A stretch of DNA of 64,000 bases, from NCBI GenBank assembly GCA_002420005.1, contig DIHE01000147.1:29396-93395 (forward strand), written 5' to 3'. Below the pieces are notes generated by a model. The model ran no database searches and was not told the origin of the DNA. It was given only the letters and a program-made list of their open reading frames with translations. Positions within the stretch are counted from its first letter, which is position 1. The number at the start of each line of letters is the position of its first letter. Of the stretch, positions 15,300-23,598 are shown one piece after another. Source of the stretch: Holophagales bacterium UBA5704. Its GTDB lineage: Bacteria > Acidobacteriota > Thermoanaerobaculia > Multivoradales > UBA5704. Made by a program: the position numbers and the translations under genes.

Positions 15300-17249
15300 T
15301 CACTCTCCCCGGAACCGGTAGATCCCTCCCTGCGAAGCGGCGAACAGAAGGTCCGGATCGCTTGGCGAGACGTTCAGGCCCATGAGCAGCGAAAAGGAGG
15401 TCGGCAGGCCGTCCTGGGACAGAGGAGCCCAGGAGGCTCCGGCGTCGGTGCTGCGATAGATCAGCCGCCCGAAGCCGGTGCCGTCGGAAAAGGCGTACAG
15501 GACGGAAGGGGCCGACGGCGCGGGCACGACGTTGAAGTCAGGACCGGCGGGCAACCCGGCCAGAGGGCTCCAGGTGACGCCGCCGTCCATGCTCCGGGAG
15601 GGGACGCTGCTCAGGCGGGCGTAGAGGACGTCCGGATCCTCGGAGGACACCGACAGCCCGGAGGCGAACGTCTGCCCCAGGTCCTTGACCACGTCCCAGG
15701 AAATCCCTCCGTCGACCGTCTTGAAGATCTGCTGGAAGGGGTAGCCGCCGAGGGCGTAGAGGGTTGACGGCTGCGAGGGCGCGATCCGGAGCGTACCCAG
15801 GTTCTGGGGAAGCCCCTGCATGCACGACCAGGTCGCCCCGTGGTCGGTGCTCTTGAGATGGTCGCAGACCGGGAGCGGCGCACACCCGATGACGAAGTCT
15901 CCGAGCGCGTAGAGATTCGCGGGCTCCTGCGGATCGATCACGACGTCCCTGATCCTCAGGCAGTCGAGGGTGGCCAGCTTCCGCCAGGTGGTGGCGGCGT
16001 CGCGGGTCTTCCAGAGGCCCCCGGCACCGGCGCCGAGAGCCACGCGGGGGAACTGCGGGTGCACCGCCAGCAGCTGGGCGGCGTGTCCGTCCCGCATCCA
16101 GGTGGCCCCGCCATCCAGGGAGTGCATCCCGACGCCGGTGGCATAGAGGACGTCCTGGGTGGCGGGGGCGAGGGTCAGGCTCTCGACACGGAGGGGAGGC
16201 AGGCCGCGGTTGGTTTCCTCCCAGGTGACGCCCCGATTCGTGCTCTTCAGGAGCCCCTGGCTGTCGGCGGCATGGATCACCGCGCCGCCGGCCGGGACGA
16301 CGAGGAGCCGCGGAAAGCGCAGCGGCGTCGCCGCCGCCTGCCAGCGTCTCCCCTGGTTGGAACTGATGAACAGACCGTCCTCGGTGGCGGCATAGACGCG
16401 GGACGGCGAGACGCCCGCCGCCAGGCCGAAGATCGTGCGGCCGCCGAGGCCTTTCGCCGCCGGCGACCAGGTCAGCCCACCGTCGAGGCTGCGGTACAGC
16501 GGCGCATCGTGGAGGCTGAGGATCTGCAGGAACAGGGCCGCCGGCGGGCCGGGCGCCATCGTCAAGCCGGTGAGCGGCGGCAGTGGCTCGGGTAGCCCGG
16601 AGTTGCGCGCGCTCCAGGTCGCGCCATCGTTCGTGCTCCGCAGGAAGCCCGCTTCGTCGTCGACGGCGTAGAGGGTTCCCGGCTTCCCGGGATGGAACCT
16701 GACCTCCGTCACGTTGCTCCACCGCACAGTGCCCGCCTGGGCGCGCCAGGACGTTCCGCCGTCCGTGCTCTGGTAGATGCCGAGAACCGTGCCGGCGACG
16801 AGCCTCGCGGGGTTCCGCGGATCGATCGCGACGTCGTTCACCTGGCACGTGTCGAGACCGGTGAGGAGCTCCCAGGTCCGGCCGGCGTCGACCGTCCGGA
16901 ACAGCCCGCCCACGGCCGGCTTGTCGTGGTACTCGGGATCGCAGACGACGGCGTAGGCCTTGGCGGGATTGCGCGGATCGACCTCCAGGTCGTCGACGGG
17001 CCGGCCGGCGGGAAAGTCGCCCGTCACCTCGCGCCAACCGGCTCCCGCGTCGACGCTCCGGAAGACCTTGCCGTCCCGGGTGCCGGCATAGAGGACCCGC
17101 GCGTTGCCCGGCGCCACCGTGAGCGCGCTCATCTCGGCGCCGAACGGTCCCAGGAGCTCCCAGCGGCCCTCCTGGGAGTGAGCCGGAGCCACGGCGGCCC
17201 CCAGAAGAAAGACCGCGGCGGCTGTACAAAGGATCGGTCGAGCGAACAT
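15300..17249 (-). CDS. Secreted Asp-box (BNR/sortilin-like) beta-propeller protein
   Basis: A 649-aa exported protein. Residues 1-25 are a Sec signal peptide ending PAHSQ. The rest is built of about 13 Asp-box repeats of the form S-x-D/N-x-G-x-x-W, for example STDGGTSW, STNDGATW, SLDGGLTW, STNRGVTW and STDAGASW, each preceded by segments such as IDPRNPARLVAGT. This is the architecture of sialidase-like and VPS10/sortilin-like propellers. No catalytic sialidase Arg triad or RIP motif is seen, so binding or a structural role is more likely than hydrolysis. No clear operon partner. The next gene upstream on this strand ends 138 bases before it. Confidence 0.8.
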   Translation of the reverse strand: MFARPILCTAAAVFLLGAAVAPAHSQEGRWELLGPFGAEMSALTVAPGNARVLYAGTRDGKVFRSVDAGAGWREVTGDFPAGRPVDDLEVDPRNPAKAYAVVCDPEYHDKPAVGGLFRTVDAGRTWELLTGLDTCQVNDVAIDPRNPARLVAGTVLGIYQSTDGGTSWRAQAGTVRWSNVTEVRFHPGKPGTLYAVDDEAGFLRSTNDGATWSARNSGLPEPLPPLTGLTMAPGPPAALFLQILSLHDAPLYRSLDGGLTWSPAAKGLGGRTIFGLAAGVSPSRVYAATEDGLFISSNQGRRWQAAATPLRFPRLLVVPAGGAVIHAADSQGLLKSTNRGVTWEETNRGLPPLRVESLTLAPATQDVLYATGVGMHSLDGGATWMRDGHAAQLLAVHPQFPRVALGAGAGGLWKTRDAATTWRKLATLDCLRIRDVVIDPQEPANLYALGDFVIGCAPLPVCDHLKSTDHGATWSCMQGLPQNLGTLRIAPSQPSTLYALGGYPFQQIFKTVDGGISWDVVKDLGQTFASGLSVSSEDPDVLYARLSSVPSRSMDGGVTWSPLAGLPAGPDFNVVPAPSAPSVLYAFSDGTGFGRLIYRSTDAGASWAPLSQDGLPTSFSLLMGLNVSPSDPDLLFAASQGGIYRFRGE

Positions 17250-17386
17250 TTCCAGCTCCTTCCAAGAGGAACCCGGGTGCCCCCGGTCTGTTGGAAGAGC
17301 GTACGGGCGGAGCTGGAACGACGTCTAGCGAGAACACTCCCGACTCTGCCGCCGGGCGATTCTGGCTGCCCGCTGTTCAGGCATGC

Positions 17387-18622
17387 TCAAGACACGGCCG
17401 CGGCGAGCGCCGGCTCTTCCAGCTCCGCCTCCTCCTCTTCGGCCACCGGCAGGGCGTCCGGAAAGCCCTTCCACCCGTCCGGCCCGAGGCGCATCTCGTC
17501 GTCGGTCAACAGGCACTCCTCCAGCCGGCGGGTCAGCGCCTCCCGGTCCATGCCGATGCCGATCAGCACCAACTCCTGGCGCCGGTCGCCAAAGTCGGGG
17601 TGCCAGGTCTCCGCCAGCTCGCGGCGGAAATCCTCGTCCTCCGGCCAGTCCTCGGAGGGCATCGCGGCCCACCAGACGCCGCCGGGCGCCAGGGTCGAGC
17701 ACCGGCCGGCGTGGGACCAGACGAAGATCTCGTCCATCCGCGAGGCCACCCACAGAAAACCCTTGGAGCGCACGACGCCGGGCCACTCCTCCAGGGCATA
17801 CCGGCGGAAGCGCTCCGGATGGAACGGCCGCGCCGAGCGGAAGACGAAGCTCGCGATCCCGTACTCCTCGGTCTCGGGCACGTGCTCGCCGGCCAGCTCG
17901 CGCATCCAGCCCGCCGACGCGGAGGCCTTCTCCATGTCGAACAGACCGGTGTCGAAAATCGCCTCCAGCGGCACGCGCCCGTGCTCGCTGCGCACGATCC
18001 GCGCCGTCGGATTGAGATGGCGCAGCAGACCCTCGATGCGGCCCAGCTCCTCCTCGGTCGCGAGATCCGCCTTGTTGAGCACCAGGACGTTGCTGAATTC
18101 GATCTGATCCACCAGCAGATCGGCGATGGTCCGCTCATCCTCGGCGCCGGCGGTCAGTCCGCGCGCCAGGAGATCCTCGCCGCGCTCGATCTCGGCCAGG
18201 ACGTTGGCCGCGTCCACCACCGTCACCAGGGTGTCCAGGCGGGCGAGGTCGCCCAGGCTCACGCCGTCGCCGTCGGTGAAGCTGAAGGTCATGGCCACCG
18301 GCAGAGGCTCGGAAATGCCGGTGGACTCGATGAGCAGGTAGTCGAAGCGCCCCTCGCGGGCCAGGCGGGACACCTCCAGCAACAGGTCTTCCCGCAAGGT
18401 GCAGCAGATGCAGCCGTTGGTCATCTCCACCAGCCGCTCCTCGGTGCGATCGAGACGGGCGTCGCCGTCGCGCACCAGCCGGGCGTCGATGTTGACCTCG
18501 CTCATGTCGTTGACGATCACCGCGACACGGCGCCCGCTGCGCTGGGCCAGGACATGGTTGAGAAGCGTCGTCTTCCCCGCGCCGAGGAAGCCGGAGAGGA
18601 CGGTGACAGGGAGCTGGCTCAT
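17387..18622 (-). CDS. COG0523 (CobW/ZNG-like) metallochaperone GTPase
   Basis: A 411-aa G3E GTPase. Walker A is GFLGAGKTT (residues 11-19), the metal-binding CxCC motif is NGCICCTLRED (Cys71, 73, 74), and NKAD specifies guanine. The C-terminal CobW_C domain contains FHPERFRRYALEEWPGVVRSKGFLW and HPDFGDRRQELVLIGIGMD. COG0523 proteins insert or traffic metals, often zinc or cobalt, under metal limitation. AAGGAGGT precedes the ATG at 18622. It is divergent from the RiPP cluster across a 397-base region with a repeated palindrome. A zinc role is an inference from the subfamily; no Zur site of the classical type is seen. Confidence 0.88.
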   Translation of the reverse strand: MSQLPVTVLSGFLGAGKTTLLNHVLAQRSGRRVAVIVNDMSEVNIDARLVRDGDARLDRTEERLVEMTNGCICCTLREDLLLEVSRLAREGRFDYLLIESTGISEPLPVAMTFSFTDGDGVSLGDLARLDTLVTVVDAANVLAEIERGEDLLARGLTAGAEDERTIADLLVDQIEFSNVLVLNKADLATEEELGRIEGLLRHLNPTARIVRSEHGRVPLEAIFDTGLFDMEKASASAGWMRELAGEHVPETEEYGIASFVFRSARPFHPERFRRYALEEWPGVVRSKGFLWVASRMDEIFVWSHAGRCSTLAPGGVWWAAMPSEDWPEDEDFRRELAETWHPDFGDRRQELVLIGIGMDREALTRRLEECLLTDDEMRLGPDGWKGFPDALPVAEEEEAELEEPALAAAVS

Positions 18623-18680
18623 GAGTGCGGTACCTCCTTCAAGTGAGAGGCCATTCTCAACAAGCCGACCCTGCCGGGTT

Positions 18681-18694
18681 GTGCGAAATCGCAC
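18681..18694. promoter_or_regulatory. Palindrome GTGCGAAATCGCAC, operator candidate 1
   Basis: A perfect 6-2-6 inverted repeat 59 bases upstream of the GTPase start. A near-identical copy at 18862 differs at two central bases. The pairing in a divergent control region suggests a common regulator for the GTPase and the RiPP genes. Confidence 0.4.
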
Positions 18695-18861
18695 CGCCCG
18701 AGGTCCCGCGGCGAGAGATGCTGGAGCCGCCAACGCCGCGCCCTCCGCGATAGGGCGCGGTGCCCATGATGCGTCCGCCGGGGCCAGAATCCCTCCGGCG
18801 GCGCCTTTTTTCCTTCAGCGCCCTGCACCCTCCCTCCTCCCTCGGAATTCTTTCTGTGCCT

Positions 18862-18875
18862 GTGCCGAATCGCAC
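18862..18875. promoter_or_regulatory. GTGCCGAATCGCAC, operator candidate 2
   Basis: Second copy of the GTGC-N6-GCAC element, matching 12 of 14 bases of the copy at 18681 and lying 145 bases before the precursor start codon. The flanking sequence adds a further GCACCGGTGC palindrome. Confidence 0.4.
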
Positions 18876-19019
18876 CGGTGCAGGGGTGAAAAGCGGACAA
18901 ACCGAACCGGCCGGGGCTCTCTATCCTCCCGCTCATTCGGCAGGCCTGCCGGAGACCCCGGTGCGGCGACGTGCCGCCGTGCCGATGCCGATCAACCCGT
19001 TTTCAGGAGGATTACGCCC

Positions 19020-19163
19020 ATGGACTTCAAGAACGACATCTTCGAAGCCGTCTCCGCCACCCTCTCCGAGGATCCGGTCCACAGCAACACCCACAACCAC
19101 GCTCTCGTCCACAACCCCTTCGCCTGGGAAGAGGACGAGACCTCCACCCCCGACGCCGAGTAG
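19020..19163 (+). CDS. Candidate RiPP precursor peptide (TOMM type), cysteine-free
   Basis: A 47-aa peptide with a strong AGGAGG site 9 bases before its ATG. It starts MDFKNDIFEAVSATLSEDP, an acidic amphipathic helix typical of RiPP leaders. Then comes a His/Asn-rich stretch HSNTHNHALVHNPFAW and an acidic tail EEDETSTPDAE. There is no Cys. Ser/Thr at 12, 14, 16, 22, 24 and 41-43 are the only heterocyclisable residues, and Pro lies at 19, 33 and 44. It is directly followed by an attenuator-like hairpin and the leader-binding protein, FMN reductase, hydrolase, YcaO, SagB and YcaO genes. The leader/core border is not known. Identity as precursor rests on position, size, composition and translation signals rather than on a known family. 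Confidence 0.75.
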   Translation: MDFKNDIFEAVSATLSEDPVHSNTHNHALVHNPFAWEEDETSTPDAE

Positions 19164-19187
19164 CCCCACCCACGTCCTCGTTCCTCC

Positions 19188-19219
19188 GGGGGAGGCGGCA
19201 CGTCGCCTCCCCCTTTCTT
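19188..19219 (+). terminator. Attenuator-like hairpin between precursor and modification genes
   Basis: GGGGGAGGCG at 19188-19197 pairs perfectly with CGCCTCCCCC at 19204-19213 around a 6-base loop, followed by TTTCTT. It lies 25 bases after the precursor stop and 27 bases before the next start. A leaky terminator here would give more precursor than enzyme mRNA, as is common in RiPP operons. Confidence 0.7.
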
Positions 19220-19245
19220 GCGACCTGGAGCTTGCAGGAGGCACC

Positions 19246-20070
19246 TTGAACGAAGCCCTGCGCGATGGTTGGCACCTTTGCCCCTCACCGGAGGGACGCT
19301 GGATGCTGGTCTCCCCCGAAGAGCGGTTCGTGCGGTTGCGCATCGAGCCGGAGCAGGCCGCCCGGCTGGCCCATCGGTTGACCGGCGGGACCACGGGCGG
19401 AGAGCCGGAGGGCGACCTGCTCCCGATCCTGGAGACGTTCGCGCAGCAGGGGCTGCTGGCCGACCGGCCGGCTGCGGTGTCCCCGCTCACCGGCCGCCAT
19501 GTTCTGGTGCGCGGCGGCGGACCTGTCGCCGCCACGGTGACCCGCCTGCTGCGCGCGGCCGGCGTGGGACGGGTGACGGAACGCGACGCCGGAGCCCTTC
19601 CCGTCTCCACGGTCGACGCGCCGCACGCGGTCATCGCCTGCGCCGGCTGGCTTCCCGATGCGGACTGGCTTCGGCTGGACGCCTGGTGCGCCGGGCACGG
19701 CATCGTCTGGACCGGCTGCCACGCCGAGGGGCTGCGCTTTCATCTCGGCCCGCTGGCGATTCCCGGACGCACCGCGGGCTATGCCGATGTCCGCGCGCGG
19801 CGGCTCGCCGCGGCGCGCCATCCCGCGGAGCTCGAAGCCTGGTGGCGCCATCTGGACGGAGGCCGGGACGTTCCGGCGGTCCCCTGGCCGGAGCCGGCCG
19901 CCCTCGCCGCCCTCGCCGCCGCCCTCGCCGCCGACGTCCTGGCCTGGCTGAGCGGCAGGCCGCTCCCGCACGAAGGGGTGCAGCTCGCGTTCGATCCGGT
20001 GCGCTGGGACTGGACGCGCCATCCGGTCCTGCCGGTGCCGCGCAACCTGATGCAGGAGCCCGCCGCATGA
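19246..20070 (+). CDS. TOMM leader-peptide-binding / ThiF-like cyclodehydratase partner
   Basis: A 274-aa protein starting at a TTG with AGGAGG 5 bases upstream. Residues about 10-75 look like a winged-helix RiPP recognition element (SPEERFVRLRIEPEQAARLA, then LLPILETFAQQGLLAD). Residues about 82-250 resemble the E1/ThiF-like Rossmann domain of the ocin-ThiF family (TGRHVLVRGGGPVAATVTRLL, APHAVIACAGW, then GCHAEGLRFHLGPLAIPG). No CxxC zinc pair and no ATP-binding arginine motif is evident, as expected for the non-adenylating partner that binds the leader and activates YcaO. It is the first of six overlapping genes. The assignment depends on family pattern and context. Confidence 0.72.
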   Translation: MNEALRDGWHLCPSPEGRWMLVSPEERFVRLRIEPEQAARLAHRLTGGTTGGEPEGDLLPILETFAQQGLLADRPAAVSPLTGRHVLVRGGGPVAATVTRLLRAAGVGRVTERDAGALPVSTVDAPHAVIACAGWLPDADWLRLDAWCAGHGIVWTGCHAEGLRFHLGPLAIPGRTAGYADVRARRLAAARHPAELEAWWRHLDGGRDVPAVPWPEPAALAALAAALAADVLAWLSGRPLPHEGVQLAFDPVRWDWTRHPVLPVPRNLMQEPAA

Positions 20071-20651
20071 ACGCCCAGGGACCGATCCTCGCCCTCTGCG
20101 GCAGCCTGCGCCACCCGTCGCGCACCCGCCAGGCCCTGGAACGCGCGCTCGCCGCAGCGGCGCGCCTGGGGGCCGCCACCGAGCTCCTCGCCGGGGAGCC
20201 GTTGCGCCTCCCCCTCTGCGACGGCCGCCCGGAGGCCGAGATCCCGCCCGCGGTGGCGGAGCTGCGGCACCGGGCGCGGGCCGCCGCGGCCCTGCTCCTC
20301 GGCTCGCCGGAGTACTGCGGCACCTACTCGGCGGTGATCAAGAACGTCGTCGAATGGCTCGGCCCCTCGATCCTGCAGGGCAAGGTGGTGGGCGTGGTCA
20401 CCGTCGCCGAGGGGCCGAGCGCGCAGGGGTCCTTGCGCGCGCTGCGCGAGCTGTGCCTGCTCGAAGGTGCCTGGGTGGTGCCGGCCGCCGCGGCCATCCC
20501 GCTGGTCGAGCAGGTGTTCGCACAGCCGTCCGCGCCGCTGGCGGTCTCGGTGCTGCGCCACCTCGACGCCCTCGGCAAAGCCCTGCCGGGCGCCCTCCGC
20601 CGCCTGCACGGCCCTTCCGGCCGGCCTCCCGCGGAGGGTCTGCCGGCATGA
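20067..20651 (+). CDS. NADPH-dependent FMN reductase-like flavoprotein
   Basis: A 194-aa flavodoxin-fold protein. The FMN phosphate loop is CGSLRHPSRTRQALERAL at about residues 11-28, and the isoalloxazine-contacting segment is GSPEYCGTYSAVIKNVVEWL at about 79-98. This pattern is standard for the NADPH_dep_FMN_red family. In this operon it could supply reduced or recycled flavin, or act directly as a tailoring reductase, next to the FMN-dependent SagB-type dehydrogenase. Such a gene is not a standard component of characterised TOMM clusters. Start overlaps the previous stop (ATGA). Confidence 0.82.
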   Translation: MNAQGPILALCGSLRHPSRTRQALERALAAAARLGAATELLAGEPLRLPLCDGRPEAEIPPAVAELRHRARAAAALLLGSPEYCGTYSAVIKNVVEWLGPSILQGKVVGVVTVAEGPSAQGSLRALRELCLLEGAWVVPAAAAIPLVEQVFAQPSAPLAVSVLRHLDALGKALPGALRRLHGPSGRPPAEGLPA

Positions 20652-22237
20652 GGGGGCGCAACGTCCCCTGCGTGCACGCCGGGCTCCGAGTGGAGGCGCC
20701 GGACGGGGTGCGGCTCGCGACGGACGTCTACCGGCCCGGCGCCGGACGGCCGGTGCCGGCGGTCCTGCTGCGCACCTACCTGGGCAAGGCGCGGCACCAG
20801 GAGGAGGCGCTGGCCTGGGTGCGCGAAGGCTTCGCCTGCGTGGTTCAGGACGTGCGGGGCCGCTACGACTCGGACGGCTCCTGGGAACCCTATGTCCACG
20901 AGCGGGCGGATGGCGCCGCGGCGGCGCGCTGGACCGCCGGGCAGCCCTGGTGCGACGGCCGCGTGGTGGTGGCCGGCGGCTCGTATGGCGCCTTCACCGC
21001 CTGGGCGGCGGCCCTGGAGAGCCCGGTGGTGCGGGCGGCGGCGGTCTCCGTCCCCGCCATGCACCGGGTGAATTTCGCACCCGGCGGGGTGCTCAAGCTG
21101 CTCAATCACACCGCCTGGTGGATGGCGCACGGAGACGCCCGCACCGAGCGGACCCGTCTGTTCGAGGCGATGTGCAGAGCCTGCCCGGATCTCCTCGCAC
21201 GCCTGCCGGTCTGCGCTCTGCCACCGAATGTCTGGGCCGCGCTGCCCGGTTGGCTCCCCGCAGCCCTCGCCGGCCCCGGACGGCCCGCGGTCTCCGACGC
21301 GGATCTCGCCGGGCTCGCCCTGCCGGTGCTCCACATCGGAGGCTGGCACGATCCGTTCATCGCCCAGACGATCCACCAGCAGGCGACCGCCGGATCGGCC
21401 GTGGCGCCTCGGCCCATCCGCCGGATCATCGTCGGCCCCTGGACCCACGAGCTGCACAGCCACGTGCCCGCGGTCTATGGCGCGCGCACCTACGGGCCGG
21501 CCTCCCGCCTGCCGCTGGGGCGCCTGCAGGCCGAGTTCTTCCGCGGAGCCCTCGCGGATTGCACCGCGCCGGCGGCGCAGCTTTTTCTCACCGGTGCGAA
21601 CCGCTGGCTCACAGGGGACGGCTGGCCGCCGGTGCCGGTCGCGCCGTGCACCTGGTTTGCCTCCGCGGGCGGCGCTCTCGCTCCGGAGCCGCCCCGCGCC
21701 GGGGGCTCCGTCTCGTTCTCCTACGATCCCCTCTCCCCCTATCCCGGCCGCAACGGCCCGGTCGACCAGAGCGATCTGCTGCGCCGGCCGGACACCACCG
21801 CGTTCACCTCCCCACCGCTCGCCGCGCCGCTCACCTGGATCGGCGGACCGCGGGTGATCCTCCACGCCGCCACCGACGCCCCCGGCACCGACTGGGTCGC
21901 CCGCCTGCATGAGGTCTTGCCGGATGGCCGCAGCCTCTACCTCGGCCATGGCCTGGTGGACGCGGCGCAGGAGCTCGCCCGCGACGGCGGAAAGCTCGTG
22001 CCGGGCGAGGCTCACCGGGTGGAGATCGACCTGCCCCCGCTCGCCATCACCCTCCCGGCAGGGCACCGGCTCCGCCTGGAGATCACCAGCAGCGACTTCC
22101 CGGCCCATGCGCGCAACCTGAACACCGGTGCCTGCCGCCTGACCACCTCGGCGACCCGGGTGGCGCGGCAGACGATCCTCCATGGACCCTCGGCTCCCAC
22201 GGCCCTGGTGCTGCCGGTGGCACAGGAGCTCCCGTGA
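20648..22237 (+). CDS. CocE/NonD-type alpha/beta hydrolase (X-Pro dipeptidyl-peptidase S15 family)
   Basis: A 529-aa cytoplasmic hydrolase with no signal peptide. It shows the S15 features VQDVRGRYDSDGSW, nucleophile elbow VAGGSYGAFTAW (Ser112), acid in GGWHDPF (Asp235) and base in VGPWTHEL (His267). The C-terminal X-Pro-type jelly-roll domain covers about 290-529 (PLAAPLTWIGGPRVILHAATDAPGTDW, then SSDFPAHARNLNTG). In this cluster it could remove the leader, trim the product at Xaa-Pro sites, or hydrolyse or form an ester or amide. The precursor has Pro at 19, 33 and 44. Role is inference; fold is clear. Confidence 0.85.
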   Translation: MRGRNVPCVHAGLRVEAPDGVRLATDVYRPGAGRPVPAVLLRTYLGKARHQEEALAWVREGFACVVQDVRGRYDSDGSWEPYVHERADGAAAARWTAGQPWCDGRVVVAGGSYGAFTAWAAALESPVVRAAAVSVPAMHRVNFAPGGVLKLLNHTAWWMAHGDARTERTRLFEAMCRACPDLLARLPVCALPPNVWAALPGWLPAALAGPGRPAVSDADLAGLALPVLHIGGWHDPFIAQTIHQQATAGSAVAPRPIRRIIVGPWTHELHSHVPAVYGARTYGPASRLPLGRLQAEFFRGALADCTAPAAQLFLTGANRWLTGDGWPPVPVAPCTWFASAGGALAPEPPRAGGSVSFSYDPLSPYPGRNGPVDQSDLLRRPDTTAFTSPPLAAPLTWIGGPRVILHAATDAPGTDWVARLHEVLPDGRSLYLGHGLVDAAQELARDGGKLVPGEAHRVEIDLPPLAITLPAGHRLRLEITSSDFPAHARNLNTGACRLTTSATRVARQTILHGPSAPTALVLPVAQELP

Positions 22238-23598
22238 GCGATCCCCTGAAGCTCCTGGTCGATCCGCGCTTCGGCATCGTCACCGCGCTGGAGCGGCGCA
22301 TGCATCCGCCGGAGGTGCCGCCGGCCCTGATCTCCTACACGGCACGGGTCGCCGACACCCGGCGGCTGGGTGCCTGGCAAGGGGACCGGGTGGCCCTCGG
22401 CTCCGCCTTCTGGGACGAGGACCGGGCGCGCCGCGCGGCGCTCGGCGAAGCGGTGGAACGCACCTGCGGCAACTTCGTCCCCGCCGGGCTGCTGCGCGCC
22501 TCGCACCGCGACCTGCGCACGGCCGGCGAGCCGGCCCTCGATCCCGCCGCGATGGTGCTCTATGCGGACTCGCAGTACGACCACCGCGGCTTCCCCTTCG
22601 TCCGCTTCACCGACGACCTGCGGGTGCTCTGGACGACCGGCCGCGATCTCGCGACCGGAGAGGCGGTGCGGGTGCCCGCGTCGTTCGTCTACATCAACTA
22701 CTACGGCGGCGCCCTGGCCGGCGAGCCGAGGACGAACTTCGTCCTCTACTCCGGAATCGCCACCGGGCCGAATCGGGAGGCGGCGGAGGAGGCGGCCCTG
22801 GAGGAGCTCATCGAGCGCGACGCCACCATGATCTGGTGGATGTCCGGCAGCCCGGCCGTCGGCATTCCTCTGGAAAGCGCACCGATGGTCCGCGCCGCTC
22901 TCGCCCATCCCGCCGACCACGGTACGCTGCACCATCACCTGATCCAGATCCGCACCCCTTTCGACGTGCCGGTGGTCGGCGCCCTGGTGCAGGACACGGA
23001 GCTGTCCCTGATCGGGCTCGGCGTGGCCTGCCGCCCCGATCCCGGACAGGCCGCTCTCAAGGCGCTGGTCGAGGCGATCCACCTGCGCTGCTTCAGCCGC
23101 CAGATGCTCGATCCCGGCGGCAGCGTCTGGCGCTCCATGCGCTCCGGAATCCTCGACCCCCGCGCCTACAAACCCTTCCGCGCCGACCGCGCCTACCGGG
23201 ATGCGTACCGCGCCGACTTCCGCGACGTGACCGACCTCGGAGCCCAGTCGCAGATCTATCTCGACCCCCGGATGCACGTCCACGCCGACCGCATCCTCCA
23301 CCCTGCCGCCTGGGCCCCCCTGGATCGGCTGCCCGCCGTCCCGGGCCGCGCCGCCTACCGGCAACGGCTCGCCGCGCGCGGCTTCCGGGCGATCTCGGTG
23401 GACGTCACCACGCCGGACGTGCAGGCCGCCGGCTTGTGCGTCGTGCGGGTGATCGTCCCGGGGCTCTACCCGAACGCGCCCGCCGCCTTCCCGTTCCTCG
23501 GCGGGCGCCGGCTGTATGAAGAGCCGGCGGCGCTCGGCTGGCTCCCGGCGCCGCTCACCGAGGCCGACCTGGTCCGCGTCCCCCTGCCGCACACATGA
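22234..23598 (+). CDS. YcaO-domain protein 1
   Basis: A 454-aa YcaO-superfamily enzyme, which uses ATP to activate a peptide backbone amide for cyclodehydration, thioamidation or amidine formation. Nucleotide/Mg motifs are present: GEAVERTCGN (residues 71-80), ALEELIERDATM (188-199) and ALKALVEAIHLR (274-285). The chain ends PLTEADLVRVPLPHT without the PxPxP tail typical of azoline-forming YcaO proteins. It is clearly paralogous to the second YcaO at 24899, sharing GFPFVRFTDDLRVLWTTG and the SVDVTTPDVQAAGL segment. Start GTG overlaps the hydrolase stop. Confidence 0.9.
   Translation: MSDPLKLLVDPRFGIVTALERRMHPPEVPPALISYTARVADTRRLGAWQGDRVALGSAFWDEDRARRAALGEAVERTCGNFVPAGLLRASHRDLRTAGEPALDPAAMVLYADSQYDHRGFPFVRFTDDLRVLWTTGRDLATGEAVRVPASFVYINYYGGALAGEPRTNFVLYSGIATGPNREAAEEAALEELIERDATMIWWMSGSPAVGIPLESAPMVRAALAHPADHGTLHHHLIQIRTPFDVPVVGALVQDTELSLIGLGVACRPDPGQAALKALVEAIHLRCFSRQMLDPGGSVWRSMRSGILDPRAYKPFRADRAYRDAYRADFRDVTDLGAQSQIYLDPRMHVHADRILHPAAWAPLDRLPAVPGRAAYRQRLAARGFRAISVDVTTPDVQAAGLCVVRVIVPGLYPNAPAAFPFLGGRRLYEEPAALGWLPAPLTEADLVRVPLPHT

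Larger units (their letters stand above)
18623..19019. other. Divergent promoter region, GTPase / RiPP cluster
   Basis: A 397-base region without a credible gene. It holds two copies of a GTGC-N6-GCAC palindrome, an interrupted inverted repeat near the GTPase start (TGAGA-N6-TCTCA at 18644-18659), and the strong AGGAGG site of the precursor gene at its right end. Promoter hexamers could not be assigned with confidence. Confidence 0.5.

Noticed and set aside
18760..19245. Extension of the ThiF-like gene upstream to 18760
   Set aside because: It would run through the precursor gene in another frame and the hairpin. A TTG with AGGAGG at good distance at 19246 gives a family-like start.
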